Shown one piece after another: positions 32,943 through 42,687 of a DNA stretch of 64,000 nt. Numbering within the stretch: the first letter of the stretch is position 1; each line of letters begins with the position of its first letter. The notes below the pieces were generated by a model. That model was not told the DNA's origin, searched no databases, and saw only the letters and a program-made list of their open reading frames with translations. The DNA comes from Lachnoclostridium sp. UBA903 (lineage in GTDB: Bacteria > Bacillota > Clostridia > Lachnospirales > Lachnospiraceae): the NCBI GenBank assembly GCA_002294045.1, contig DBEP01000095.1, positions 2,846 to 66,845 of the forward strand, read 5' to 3'. Position numbers and translations under genes: made by a program.

Positions 32943-34628
32943 TTATTTTTTCAGACTGAAGAATTGATAGAATCGGGTCCCCATGGAAAGCAGTTCATCC
33001 AGACTGCCCGCTTCTACAACACACCCGTTTTCCATATAGATAATCTGGTCATAGAGTCTGAGCAAATCCTCCCGCAGATTGTGAGTTATGGTTATTAACG
33101 TAAGGTTATCAATTGACAGAAGATTGCTTTCTATATCATAGGCAGTCTGCATATCGACGGCAGATGTGCCCTCATCCAATATAAGCAATGGCTTTTTACG
33201 GATAAGTGCCCGTGCAACCGCAATTCTTTGACGTTGTCCCCCGGATAAATTGGCCCCGTTCTCCCCAACCTGATAGGAGAGACCGCCCGGCATTCTCTCA
33301 AGAAATCGTGAAACTCCGCTTGTTGTAAGTGCTTCTTCTAATTCTCGTTCTGAGAAAGTCTCAAATAAGCAAATGTTCTGCCGGATGCTGTCGTCAAACA
33401 TATAAATATTCTGCTGAATTACCGAAGCCATCTGCTGAAGCTTTTCAATATCCAAATCATGAAGGTCGGTATGGTCATAAGTAATCTTTCCTTCATATAC
33501 GGAATAGCTGCCTGCCAGCAGCTTAATCAGGGTTGTTTTTCCGCATCCGCTTTCGCCGACAACGGCATATTTTTTGTTTTTATGTATAACCAGGTTTGTA
33601 TTTACAAGAACCGGCTGGTCTGCGTCATAAGTAAAGGATAAATCCCTCACCGCAATCTGTTCGCCGAAAGAAGGCTGTGCGGTTCCCGTAAATGATACGT
33701 CCTCATAATCTGCCAGATTATCCATGCGCCTCATAATAGGGCCTACGCTCTTGATTTTCGGAATATTCTGCATCAGCACCATAACAGGGCTGACAAAGGT
33801 CCCCGATAACTGTGTTAAGGCAAGCATAGTTCCGGCAGTTATATTGCCCATAATCACCAGATACGCCCCGATAAACAGTCCTGAAAACTGGGTAAGATAC
33901 GCCAGAATTCCGGATATACTTTCATTAAGAGTAAATAACTTATCCGCCCGGTATTTTTCATTTGCGGTTCTATTGTTTTCATCTCCAAATGCTGTTTTTA
34001 TGTGTGCATCCATCCGGTATGCTTTGATAACCTCATAGCCTGAAAAAAAGTCCTTAAGCTTAGCGGTGAAAGCCGAAAATTGCTGCGACACCCTTTCCTG
34101 TCTTGTCTGCAGCGGCCCTCCCATCAAACCGGGAACAACAAACATAACAATTACGCATACAATCAGACTTACGGTAATAATGGGACTCATTACAAACAGA
34201 AGAATAAGCGTAACAACAAATATTACTGCATTCTGCAATGTGAGTAATAGCGGAACGATGTAATTTTCTTCTATCATCTTCACGTCATTGGTAAATGCGG
34301 AAATATAGTCAGCCGTATTAACCCTGGTAAAATCCTGTGCATTTCTGCGGAATATTCCGAAAAACACTTTTTGCCGCAGCATTTTTGTTAAATTGCGGGT
34401 AAGCTTTTTGCTATATAAGGAATATAGATAGCTGATAAAGCCCAGCAGCAAAGCATATATAACGGAAATGAACAGGGCCTGCCTGAAAGCGGGTAAATCA
34501 CCGCTTACGGCAACGTCCGTAATCTTTTGAAGAAGTATTGCAACAAATACGGCTGCCGCCGAGCTTATGACATTAAGCAGTACCGTAACAACCAGCAACA
34601 GCTTATTTTTCCTGAGACATTCTTTCAT
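32943..34628 (-). CDS. ABC exporter, fused permease-ATPase
   Basis: The protein has 561 residues. An ABC-type I exporter membrane domain (six helices, residues 1-310) is followed by the nucleotide-binding domain with Walker A GESGCGKTT, Q-loop, signature LSGGQRQRIA, Walker B LLILDEGTS and the His switch ITHN. It is a half-transporter and probably a homodimer. ATG 34628 is 5 bases after GGAGGT. It has its own strong promoter, and the ArsR-type regulator gene lies just upstream. The substrate is unknown. Confidence 0.92.
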   Translation of the reverse strand: MKECLRKNKLLLVVTVLLNVISSAAAVFVAILLQKITDVAVSGDLPAFRQALFISVIYALLLGFISYLYSLYSKKLTRNLTKMLRQKVFFGIFRRNAQDFTRVNTADYISAFTNDVKMIEENYIVPLLLTLQNAVIFVVTLILLFVMSPIITVSLIVCVIVMFVVPGLMGGPLQTRQERVSQQFSAFTAKLKDFFSGYEVIKAYRMDAHIKTAFGDENNRTANEKYRADKLFTLNESISGILAYLTQFSGLFIGAYLVIMGNITAGTMLALTQLSGTFVSPVMVLMQNIPKIKSVGPIMRRMDNLADYEDVSFTGTAQPSFGEQIAVRDLSFTYDADQPVLVNTNLVIHKNKKYAVVGESGCGKTTLIKLLAGSYSVYEGKITYDHTDLHDLDIEKLQQMASVIQQNIYMFDDSIRQNICLFETFSERELEEALTTSGVSRFLERMPGGLSYQVGENGANLSGGQRQRIAVARALIRKKPLLILDEGTSAVDMQTAYDIESNLLSIDNLTLITITHNLREDLLRLYDQIIYMENGCVVEAGSLDELLSMGTRFYQFFSLKK

Positions 34629-34673
34629 CTTCAACCTCCATTATTTAATAAAGTTCTAATTTATACGATAACT

Positions 34674-34702
34674 ATCATATCATTGAATTTAATATTTGTC
34701 AA
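34674..34702 (-). promoter_or_regulatory. Sigma-A promoter of the ABC exporter gene
   Basis: Minus-strand TTGACA (34702-34697), 17-base spacer, TATGAT (34679-34674), 46 bases before the start codon. The surrounding ATATCAT/ATTTATC repeats could bind the adjacent ArsR-type regulator. The rest of 34703-34921 holds small GC hairpins only. Confidence 0.8.
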
Positions 34703-34921
34703 TTAAATTAGATATTTATCAAACTCAAAACTGCCAGCCGTATCCGGAAGGCGGCTTCCTCCCGGACTACCCCCATTCTGTGTTTGTCCTGAGTTTCAAC
34801 CGGACCTTTATTGTACCGGGGTCTCTTTTATGGTATTGTAATATATAAAGAATAGGATAATGCCGTGGAGGTGTGAATGGAAAAATCAGAAAATTTTTCT
34901 TCAGAAGAATTAACCTTTCAT

Positions 34922-35956
34922 TTACAGCAGCGTCTGTTCAAGTTCTTCAATCATATTTTTTATGTTCTCTTTTTTTAGATGATAATACACTTTCCCGTCT
35001 TTTTTATCGACGCCGACAAAGCCGCAATTCAGCAGGACATTCATATGGTGTGACATGGTTGCTGCTGTCAGTCCCAACTGCTGCGCTATTTCCAGATTGT
35101 ATTTCGGACTGACTTTCAGGGAAGTAATGATTTCCAGCTTACTGTTTTCGCTTAAGGCTTTCAGTTTTGGCAATAGCGACTCTTTTGAATGGAGTCCGGC
35201 TTTCTGGATTTTAATGGCCATTTCGCTAAGAAGGCCATAATAACAGCATTTTTCAAAAAACGTCTGTGAAATCGGATATATCAATGTTGGGTATATGACC
35301 GGATCTTCAGACAACTTGCCCTTTATTTCATAAAACATCTTGTCAGACTGGTCATTTACCCATGCATTATATTTATCCAGTAACTTTTGCAACGGTATTT
35401 TAATTTCGCTCTTGGCTTTTTTAAAGGACTTAATATTTATATTTATCACGTTGATCAACTGTGACAGATACTTTTTCGGCTGCCGCATGATACGTAACAG
35501 CTTCCATTTGGCATTTTCTTCAAGTCCGATGCTTTCCAGGTATTTAATGATATCTTCTAAAGTCCCGACACTTTCAGGCCGGATATCATCGCCAAAGATA
35601 TCCTTGCAGATGTAGATGAACTGCTTATTAATCCGGTCATCGGTTAAATGCTCTGTTGAAGACAGCCAGCTTCTGTTTTCGATAATCAATGACAGAAGTA
35701 TAAGAAAATAATTCAAGTCCGTACCGTCAAAAAAGAGCGCATTCTCCGAATCCCATATTCTGTACTTCAAAAAAGACTGAACATACTTTTCAAAAATCGT
35801 AAAGTTTTTGGAATAAAACTGTTCTCCGTCAAACCCTCCCAGCTCCGAAAGGGATTTCTTTGTCTCCTGTTTTATTTCATCAAAATTATGACTGACATAT
35901 AGTAGCCCCATGGTCTCAAAGACCGGGTCCAAATCAACATATATTTTATCCGACAC
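34922..35956 (-). CDS. ArsR-type transcriptional regulator with long N-terminal domain
   Basis: The protein has 344 residues. The first ~260 residues are helical and unrecognised; the last ~80 form a winged helix (LKVSPKYNLEIAQQLGLTAATMSHHMNVLLNCGFVGVDKKDGKVYYHL) of the ArsR/HTH_5 type. No Cys metal site is visible in the helix. It is upstream of and codirectional with the ABC exporter, which it probably controls. Confidence 0.8.
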   Translation of the reverse strand: MSDKIYVDLDPVFETMGLLYVSHNFDEIKQETKKSLSELGGFDGEQFYSKNFTIFEKYVQSFLKYRIWDSENALFFDGTDLNYFLILLSLIIENRSWLSSTEHLTDDRINKQFIYICKDIFGDDIRPESVGTLEDIIKYLESIGLEENAKWKLLRIMRQPKKYLSQLINVININIKSFKKAKSEIKIPLQKLLDKYNAWVNDQSDKMFYEIKGKLSEDPVIYPTLIYPISQTFFEKCCYYGLLSEMAIKIQKAGLHSKESLLPKLKALSENSKLEIITSLKVSPKYNLEIAQQLGLTAATMSHHMNVLLNCGFVGVDKKDGKVYYHLKKENIKNMIEELEQTLL

Positions 35957-36073
35957 AATAAATACGCTCCTTTTTAACGGTAAAATGATTTTGCAATAAG
36001 CATAAACTATTTGATGTTTATCTAATTAATCATACAACAATATTGCAGTAATTTCAAGAGTACCGGATATTCC

Positions 36074-37132
36074 TTATTCAAAATCAACCGTGTGCCCGGT
36101 TTTTGCCGATTCACGGACTGCTTCCATCAGACTCAATACCCTTCTGATTTCAGGTATCTTAACCAAAAATTCTCCTTCTCCCTTCCATGCCTTCAGGTAA
36201 TTCCGGAAGTAATCCCCATGCTCCGTGTAAATTTCAGGCAGATTTTCCGTAACAATCAAGCCGGGTGAAGGTTCACCAAAAGAACGGGTAGGACCTGAAG
36301 CCGTCATTATCTTCTTGCCGGGGACATTCTGTAAAAGCCTTGTAGTCCGTACCAGCTTACCTTTTGGCTTAAATCCGTCCAAATACATGGAACCTTTATT
36401 TCCGCCCATGAACCAATGGCGCTCAAACCAGTCCGGTTTATCCGAAAGATAATAGGTTCCCAATTCCACTTCCGCGGTAATACCATTTTCAAATTTCAGA
36501 ATTATTTTAAAATAATCATCGACTTCAAAATTAATAACATTCCGCATATCTGCAAATACAGTCTTAATATTGCTGTCTATCATCCAAAGTATCTGGTCAA
36601 GGAGATGAACTCCCCAGTCATACAGCATTCCACCGCCTTCTTCTATAAAAATATGCCAGTCATGCATGTTCCCGTTAAAGCCGTATAGGCTGGATTTTAT
36701 GGTATATAATTCCCCCAGCAGTTTCCTGTCATATACTTCCTTTGCCACACGAAAATCCCTGTCGTATCTTCTCTGCTGATGAACGGTGAATTTAACACCG
36801 TACTCATTAACTGCTTTTACCATCTCGTCCAAATCGGCTACTGACAAGGCTGCGGGTTTTTCACATATGATATCCTTTCCTGCTTTCGCACTCTTTAAGA
36901 CCAGTTCTTTGTGCTGATTATTATTTGCAGCCACAATCATCACATCTATGTCGGGATTAGCAAGCATATCTTCTGCATGAACATAGCGCTTAATGCCATC
37001 CTTTACATTCTTTAACTGTTCTTCATCAATATCACAAATCCCCGCTACCTGGGCGCCGTCCAGATTTGCAAGCATTTCCTCATGTACATGGCCCATAAAA
37101 CCATACCCTATAATACCAAATTTTATACTCAT
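36074..37132 (-). CDS. Gfo/Idh/MocA family NAD-dependent oxidoreductase 1
   Basis: The protein has 352 residues. An N-terminal Rossmann fold (IIGYGFMGHVHEEML) and the CEKPAALS motif with the catalytic Lys are followed by the alpha/beta C-terminal domain (WGVHLLDQILWM with the conserved Asp/His region). Such enzymes oxidise or reduce a sugar hydroxyl with NAD(H). In C-glycoside catabolism a relative (DgpA) makes the 3-keto sugar. It is the most downstream gene of the C-glycoside-like island, separated from the next gene by 300 bases with a hairpin. Confidence 0.9.
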   Translation of the reverse strand: MSIKFGIIGYGFMGHVHEEMLANLDGAQVAGICDIDEEQLKNVKDGIKRYVHAEDMLANPDIDVMIVAANNNQHKELVLKSAKAGKDIICEKPAALSVADLDEMVKAVNEYGVKFTVHQQRRYDRDFRVAKEVYDRKLLGELYTIKSSLYGFNGNMHDWHIFIEEGGGMLYDWGVHLLDQILWMIDSNIKTVFADMRNVINFEVDDYFKIILKFENGITAEVELGTYYLSDKPDWFERHWFMGGNKGSMYLDGFKPKGKLVRTTRLLQNVPGKKIMTASGPTRSFGEPSPGLIVTENLPEIYTEHGDYFRNYLKAWKGEGEFLVKIPEIRRVLSLMEAVRESAKTGHTVDFE

Positions 37133-37341
37133 TAAAATTACTCTCCTTTTCTTTCATTCTCTGCCATAAAACTTAAATACTGCTGTTCCGGTACAATTTT
37201 ATTTTAATTCCCGGGCCAAATAAAATCATTCTAATTTTTATCCTGATAAATAATTATTGATATCATTTCTTTAACACTTTATTTTTTTTATAGTGCCGCA
37301 ACAAAAATTAATAGTTATAATTTTGTCTTATAAGACCCAAA

Positions 37342-37407
37342 ATGCCGGATTTTAAATTTACCTTCTCATCTCTGCAATTGATGAAGTAAATTATAAAATC
37401 CGGCATC
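37342..37407 (-). terminator. Long hairpin after oxidoreductase 2
   Basis: ATGCCGGATTTT (37342-37353) pairs with AAAATCCGGCAT (37396-37407), and the inner TAAATTTAC/GTAAATTATA extends the stem. It is followed on the minus strand by TTTTGGG. It separates the main island transcript from oxidoreductase 1. The rest of 37133-37341 is AT-rich with no gene. Confidence 0.6.
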
Positions 37408-37432
37408 CAAATGATATATCGGGAAAGACCTT

Positions 37433-38554
37433 TTAATTTTCTTGCTGATTCAGGAATATTTCTTTTCCGGTTTCATAAGACTTATAAATGGCTTCTAAAA
37501 TCTGTGTTACAACATAAGCCTGCTCCGGTTTTACCAAAGGTTCCGTGTCATTCATAACCGCTTCCAGCCATTGCTTTGCCTCTTCAAAGCCCGGCTCTCC
37601 TGTTCCGCCTTCAAAATAGGCAATTGCACCGGTTTTCGTAAGCCTTTCCTCCGTAAGCATACCATTATGTCCTCTGTTGATTATTAATTCATTGTCCTGG
37701 TAACTCATGCCGGAATGAATTTCCGCACCGGCTTTCGTACCGCAGAGGGTGGTTGATGCTTCTCTGGATTCCAGCATATTGATTGCCCAGGCCGCCTCCA
37801 GATTGACGGCGGAACCATCTTCCATTTTTATCATGCCGAAGGCCGAATCCTCTACTTCATAAGTATCCGGATTCCAGGGTCCGAACATATTCCCTTCTAC
37901 CGCCTGGAGGATATGGCCTAATTTATAAAATACGGTTCCTGTAACACTAACAGGTTTGTAATTATTCATCATCCATAAGGTAATATCCAAAGCATGAGTA
38001 CCGATATCAATCAAAGGCCCTCCGCCTTGTAATGCTTTATTGGGGAAAACACCCCAGGTCGGTACGGCACGGCGGCGTACCGCATGTGCCTTGGCATAAT
38101 AAATTTCCCCCAGTTCTCCTGCCTCACAGGCTTTATGCAGCATCTGGACTTCCGGCCGGAAACGGTTCTGATATCCGATAGTAAACTGTTTGCCGCTCTT
38201 TTTCCACGCATCCAGCATTTTCTGTGCGTCGGCGGTACAATGTGCCATCGGTTTTTCACAGAGGACATGCTTTCCTGCCTCAAAAGCAGCAACGGTAACC
38301 GGACAGTGGGCCACATTCGGCGTCAATACATGCACCACATCAATTTCCTTATTTTCCAGCAATTCCCTGTAATCCGTGCAGACTTTTGCATCGGCCGTCC
38401 CATATTGTTTTGCGGCTTTTACCGCCCTTTCTTTTTCAATATCACAGAAAGCCGTCATTTCACATAAATCCGTTAATTTGCCAAGTGCCGGCATATGTTT
38501 GTTATTTGCTATGCCGCCGCACCCAACGATACCTATTTTCATTTTCTTATCCAT
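37433..38554 (-). CDS. Gfo/Idh/MocA family NAD-dependent oxidoreductase 2 (DgpA-like)
   Basis: The protein has 373 residues. The NAD site is GIVGCGGIANNKHMPALGKL, the EKP motif is CEKPMAHC, and a C-terminal GGPLIDIGTHALDITLWMMNNYKPVSVTG follows. Length and features fit the oxidoreductases that oxidise glucosides at C3 before C-C or C-O bond cleavage. It lies 54 bases downstream of the beta-subunit-like gene, in the order importer, alpha, beta, oxidoreductase. Role is inferred from family and neighbours. Confidence 0.9.
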   Translation of the reverse strand: MDKKMKIGIVGCGGIANNKHMPALGKLTDLCEMTAFCDIEKERAVKAAKQYGTADAKVCTDYRELLENKEIDVVHVLTPNVAHCPVTVAAFEAGKHVLCEKPMAHCTADAQKMLDAWKKSGKQFTIGYQNRFRPEVQMLHKACEAGELGEIYYAKAHAVRRRAVPTWGVFPNKALQGGGPLIDIGTHALDITLWMMNNYKPVSVTGTVFYKLGHILQAVEGNMFGPWNPDTYEVEDSAFGMIKMEDGSAVNLEAAWAINMLESREASTTLCGTKAGAEIHSGMSYQDNELIINRGHNGMLTEERLTKTGAIAYFEGGTGEPGFEEAKQWLEAVMNDTEPLVKPEQAYVVTQILEAIYKSYETGKEIFLNQQEN

Positions 38555-38608
38555 TTTCTTGCTCCTGTCTGTTAATTTGATTGCTTATACCGTTTATAAA
38601 TTGTAATC

Positions 38609-39001
38609 TCATTCGATAGCTACACGGCGTATTCTCTGGCCCCCTGCAGGCATGGGATAATAAGCCGGCCATACGGAAATGCCTAAGCGTACGTCGTGCT
38701 CGCCTTTTCTTAAGCCTCCTTCTGCCAATACACGTACGTACAAAGGCTCTCCATATTCCCATTTATAAGCAGATACCGTTTCGGCTTCCGAAAGGGTAAA
38801 CCATTCCTCCCGGTCAAGAGAAATCCGGATCATATCCCTGGGAACCGGAATACTGTCAACCCCAACCTCTACGCCATAAACCATAGAAAGGGGAATTCCG
38901 CGGTAATAAGTAATCAATGTCTGTATTTCAAATCCGATTATCTTACCGTCAGCTTCCACATTTCTGCAGCTGTCTTTTATAAATACATAATTATCAAACA
39001 T
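38609..39001 (-). CDS. C-glycoside deglycosidase beta-subunit-like protein (DUF6379), copy 1
   Basis: The protein has 130 residues and is all-beta. FDNYVFIKDSCRNV, GFEIQTLITYYRGIPLSMVYGVEV, RDMIRISLDREEWFTLSEAE and a C-terminal VRLGISVWPAYYPMP match the small subunit of C-deglycosylation enzymes (DgpB/DfgB/CarB type). It forms a complex with a TIM-barrel subunit that cleaves the C-C bond of a 3-keto C-glucoside. The partner is probably the gene ending at 39199, on the other side of a hairpin-rich spacer. A second, longer copy is at 45944-46381. Confidence 0.75.
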   Translation of the reverse strand: MFDNYVFIKDSCRNVEADGKIIGFEIQTLITYYRGIPLSMVYGVEVGVDSIPVPRDMIRISLDREEWFTLSEAETVSAYKWEYGEPLYVRVLAEGGLRKGEHDVRLGISVWPAYYPMPAGGQRIRRVAIE

Positions 39002-39007
39002 GATACC

Positions 39008-39190
39008 TCTCCTTCCGCCGCCTGCGGCGGCACGAAATTTGATGGTGAAAGTGTTTTTCTTTCAACCTTTCAGACATGATGCCGCTTCTGCGGCATCACA
39101 AATAATAAGGGAAGAAGCTTGGAATGAGCACCCTTTGTGCTCATTTCGAGGTTCTTCTGGTGTGAAGATGTTTTTTTCTTCACACTTGCT
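39008..39190. repeat. Cluster of four intergenic hairpins
   Basis: Successive stems CCGCCGC/GCGGCGG, GATGCCGC/GCGGCATC, GAGCAC/GTGCTC and TGTGAAGA/TCTTCACA fill the spacer between the alpha- and beta-subunit-like genes. They could stabilise or attenuate the mRNA and set different subunit levels. Confidence 0.6.
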
Positions 39191-39198
39191 CCTCCTGC

Positions 39199-40209
39199 TT
39201 ACCTGCCGGTATATTTTTTTAACATTTCCTGATGCCTTCTTACATTCTCCAAGCCGTCAACACATTCATCCAAAAGCACAAAACGGTTTCCTTCATATTC
39301 CGTAGCGATATATCCGTCGTATCCCATGGAATCAAGATACTGTATTACCTCTTTATAAGGTATGGAGTATTCTTCATAATCCTCCGTCATTTCATAGCAT
39401 TTACCATGAATGTGTTTGAGATAAGGCATATATTGGCCCAGCTCTTCATAAGGAGTATTCTCATAACCTTCAGAAAAAATTGCATATTCCATATCAATAG
39501 GATTCTTAAGCAATGCGCGGAATTCTTCCGGATAAGGAGTCTGTTCACCGTTAAGCCTTCCAAAATGGCGCAGCGGATCACTTCCCCGGGCGAATATGGC
39601 ATCGATGTAATCCGACAATTCAGGATTTAAACCAAACTGGCGGAAATAATTCGTAGATACTCTGGGGTGTCTCTTGCAGAATATGCCCATATCCGCTACA
39701 ATTCCCACATAGGGGGAGTTAAGTCTGAGCATTTCCCGCAGGAACTTTCTTGTTACGGTACTGTGAAAGCTCATTCCCGCATGTATTTCCAATGCCATGG
39801 CAACCTTGTATTTCTCAGCCGTTGCCAGCGCCGGTTCTATTAATCTTTCGTCCGTATCGGAAACCAGCCGGATCAATGAAAATCCCAGATTATGCGCATT
39901 TACGATTTCGGCCTTCAGCATTTCAACCTGTTCTTTTACCGTCAGTATTCTGTTGCGATATAAGGTAGAATTAATAAAAATATCATTGCATACTAGCTTG
40001 CGGTCATATTTTTCCACTAAATTTCTCCACATCTTCACAGTTTCCGCTGCCGGATAAGGTGAGCCGTGGATCATTTGGTCCGAAATCAGTTCTATTCCTT
40101 CAATATCGAATTCCACCGCCTTTTTAAAGATATCTTCCAGAGAAAGTCTCTTGGTGGCATATTCATCCTGCAGGCTGTACAAACTGATTGCACGTTTAAT
40201 TTGACTCAT
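39199..40209 (-). CDS. C-glycoside deglycosidase alpha-subunit-like TIM barrel, copy 1
   Basis: The protein has 336 residues of the xylose-isomerase-like TIM-barrel (sugar phosphate isomerase/epimerase) family. Metal-ligand segments are EGIELISDQ, ALEIHAGMSFHS, GIVADMGIFCKRHP, KHIHGKCYEM and YIATEYEGNRF. The last two and the strong link to DUF6379 genes match DgpC/DfgA/CarC. It overlaps the preceding permease gene by 14 bases, so it is translationally coupled to the importer. Confidence 0.82.
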   Translation of the reverse strand: MSQIKRAISLYSLQDEYATKRLSLEDIFKKAVEFDIEGIELISDQMIHGSPYPAAETVKMWRNLVEKYDRKLVCNDIFINSTLYRNRILTVKEQVEMLKAEIVNAHNLGFSLIRLVSDTDERLIEPALATAEKYKVAMALEIHAGMSFHSTVTRKFLREMLRLNSPYVGIVADMGIFCKRHPRVSTNYFRQFGLNPELSDYIDAIFARGSDPLRHFGRLNGEQTPYPEEFRALLKNPIDMEYAIFSEGYENTPYEELGQYMPYLKHIHGKCYEMTEDYEEYSIPYKEVIQYLDSMGYDGYIATEYEGNRFVLLDECVDGLENVRRHQEMLKKYTGR

Positions 40210-41188
40210 AATTACCTCCTTTTAAAAATAGATTGGACAGTATACCTCTTTTTCTTCTGCCCGATTTGTCTAATTTAGAATAAATTACCATAGTCAGATA
40301 TACCGTTGCCAGCAAAACAACACCCCGAATGCCCTGAGTCACACCTCCGCTGGCACCGCATAAAACCATTCCGTTTTCCAGCAGAATTATGGTAGGTGCA
40401 CCTATAATTAATTTATACAGTTTTGTACCCGTACCTCCCTGAACGGGAATACCGCCGATAAACATTGCCATCATTACCTTCATTTCAAAACCGCTTCCCA
40501 GGGTATTACTGGAACCTCCAATACGTACAATGGTAAATATTCCGGCAATTGCAGCCATAATTCCGGAAATCATAAAGGCGGTAATTTTTATCTTGTCTAC
40601 ATTGATGCCCGTATACTTTACCGCATTTTCATTCTCACCAATAGCTCTGAGATAAGTTCCGAAGGGCGTATATTTGAACAGATATCCGATGAGAAGGATA
40701 AGTACAACTAAAGCGGATAATTTAAAGGAAAATCCGTCAATAAATTTTATGGATGGGGGGACCATAATTACCCTTGCGCTTAACAGCCAGCTGACAAAGG
40801 CTCTCAATGCTATAAGCATGGATAAGGAGGCCATAAAGGAGGGTACTTTAAATTTCGCATTCAGTACTCCCAATAAAAGCCCGGAGAGTGCGCCGACTAA
40901 TATTGCGACGGGAAACATCCATCCGGCGCCTGAAGCTTGTCCTGCCATGGCGGAAAAGGCTGCCGCAACCGCAAGGAGGGAACCGTGGGTAATGTCTGTT
41001 CCTCCCATGGAAGCAACAAATATCATTCCGAGGCCGGCTATAATCGTCGCAACGGACTGGTTGAACAAATTTAACAGGTTTTGTTTTGCAAATACCTGAC
41101 CCTGGGTTGCTATTCCAAAGATAACCAGCATTCCGCCAAGAATCATAAACGGTATCATTGTATTGATGTTAATTTTTCCTTTCATCAT
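40196..41188 (-). CDS. Ribose-type ABC importer, permease 2
   Basis: The protein has 330 residues with eight to ten membrane helices and the CUT2 permease pattern (ATIIAGLGMIFVASMGGTDITHGSLLAVAAAFSAM, then GENENAVKYTGINVDKIKITAFMISG). It pairs with the permease at 42687-43646. ATG 41188 overlaps the ATPase stop by 4 bases, behind GAGGTGAT. Confidence 0.9.
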   Translation of the reverse strand: MMKGKININTMIPFMILGGMLVIFGIATQGQVFAKQNLLNLFNQSVATIIAGLGMIFVASMGGTDITHGSLLAVAAAFSAMAGQASGAGWMFPVAILVGALSGLLLGVLNAKFKVPSFMASLSMLIALRAFVSWLLSARVIMVPPSIKFIDGFSFKLSALVVLILLIGYLFKYTPFGTYLRAIGENENAVKYTGINVDKIKITAFMISGIMAAIAGIFTIVRIGGSSNTLGSGFEMKVMMAMFIGGIPVQGGTGTKLYKLIIGAPTIILLENGMVLCGASGGVTQGIRGVVLLATVYLTMVIYSKLDKSGRRKRGILSNLFLKGGNYESN

Positions 41189-42687
41189 AGCATCACCTCG
41201 ATTATCTTATCCTCCGTAAAGTCCGTATTACGGCTCAGGATTCCGGCAATTTTCCGGTCTCTCATAATCATGATGCGGTCTGACATACCGATTGCTTCCG
41301 ACAGCTCATCGCTGATTAAAAGGATTCCAAGACCTTCCTTTTTCGCTTTTTTCAATATTTCATAGATATAAGCCTTAACACCGACATCAACTCCCCGGGT
41401 GGGACAATCCAAAATAATAAATTTTAAATCTTTCACCAGCCACCGGCTTAAGTTAACTTTTTGTTTGTTGCCCCCGCTCAAGCTCTTAACTATATGGTCA
41501 ATACCCGTTGCCTTGATTTCAAAGGAGTCTCTAATTTCCTCCGCCAGTTTTTTAACCTTCCTTGGATTCAAAAATCCAAATCGTTTCGATAAATCACTTA
41601 CGGAAGGAACCGCCAGATTACTGCCGATGCTTGCTTCCAGCATCAGGCCGTCCAAATCCCTGTCCTTGGAAAGATACGCACCCCCGGCCTTAATCACATC
41701 CTTCGGTTTATTTAACAGTTCTCCCGTTATTTTGGCGCATACTTTTCCGCTTCTTTTCTCTGACAATCCGAATAACGCCTGCCCCAGGGAATGGATGCCT
41801 GCATCACTTAATCCGCATACTCCAAGAATTTCTCCCTTATGCAGCTGGAAGGATATGTCCTTAAGCAGCCCCGGAACAGTCAGGTTTTCTACTTCGAGAA
41901 TGACCTCTTCCTGATATTCTTCTTTTTTGTCACTGCGATAGTACTCACCGGATATTTCCCGTCCGATCATTTTCCGTTTCAACTCATTTATGGTGAAAGC
42001 TGCAGACGGCTTTGTTTCTATCATTTCCCCGTCTCTTAACACGGCAATGGTATCACAGATTTCCATCATCTCATCCAGGTCATGTGTAACCATGAGTATG
42101 GTTTTGCCTTCTTTTGTAAACCGTTTGATGAATCCGTATAAAATTTCACGTTTATCATGGGACAATGCCTGGGATATTTCATCCAAAACCAGGAAATCCG
42201 GGTCTGTGGATAATGCTCTCGCAAGTTCCAGGATTTTTCTCTGCTCAATGGAAAGCTCTTCTGCCATGCAATCCATCGGAATACTTCCTAAATCCCACTT
42301 TGCCAACTGTTTGTTTGCAGCTTCTTCCATTTTATGCAGGTTTACTATTCCGCCGGTAGTAAATTCGTTTGTACGTCCCAGGAACATATTAATAGCAGGA
42401 GGGAGATTTCCCACCACGCCTAATTCCTGAACCACCATGGATACATGCAATCTGTTGGCTTCAATCGGATTTGCCGGATTGTATTCTTTTCCATCCTTAT
42501 GGATAATACCGCCATCTCTTTTTTGAATGCCGCAGATGATAGAGGCCAGCGTAGATTTTCCGGAACCGTTTTCGCCTGCTAAGCCGAATACAGACCCCCG
42601 GTAAATCGTTAAGTTAATATTTTTATTCGCTTTCGTAGCACCAAAGCTTTTGCTCAGATTCTCTGTTTTTAAGATTACATCTGCCAT
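41185..42687 (-). CDS. Ribose-type ABC importer, duplicated ATPase
   Basis: The protein has 500 residues with two ABC domains. The first has Walker A GENGSGKST, the signature-like ELSIEQRKILE and Walker B FLVLDEIS. The second has a degenerate Walker A (GLSDAGIHS), the signature LSGGNKQKVNL and Walker B FIILDCPTRGVDVG. This is the RbsA/XylG build. Overlaps of 1 and 4 bases with the permease genes show a tight operon. Confidence 0.93.
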   Translation of the reverse strand: MADVILKTENLSKSFGATKANKNINLTIYRGSVFGLAGENGSGKSTLASIICGIQKRDGGIIHKDGKEYNPANPIEANRLHVSMVVQELGVVGNLPPAINMFLGRTNEFTTGGIVNLHKMEEAANKQLAKWDLGSIPMDCMAEELSIEQRKILELARALSTDPDFLVLDEISQALSHDKREILYGFIKRFTKEGKTILMVTHDLDEMMEICDTIAVLRDGEMIETKPSAAFTINELKRKMIGREISGEYYRSDKKEEYQEEVILEVENLTVPGLLKDISFQLHKGEILGVCGLSDAGIHSLGQALFGLSEKRSGKVCAKITGELLNKPKDVIKAGGAYLSKDRDLDGLMLEASIGSNLAVPSVSDLSKRFGFLNPRKVKKLAEEIRDSFEIKATGIDHIVKSLSGGNKQKVNLSRWLVKDLKFIILDCPTRGVDVGVKAYIYEILKKAKKEGLGILLISDELSEAIGMSDRIMIMRDRKIAGILSRNTDFTEDKIIEVML

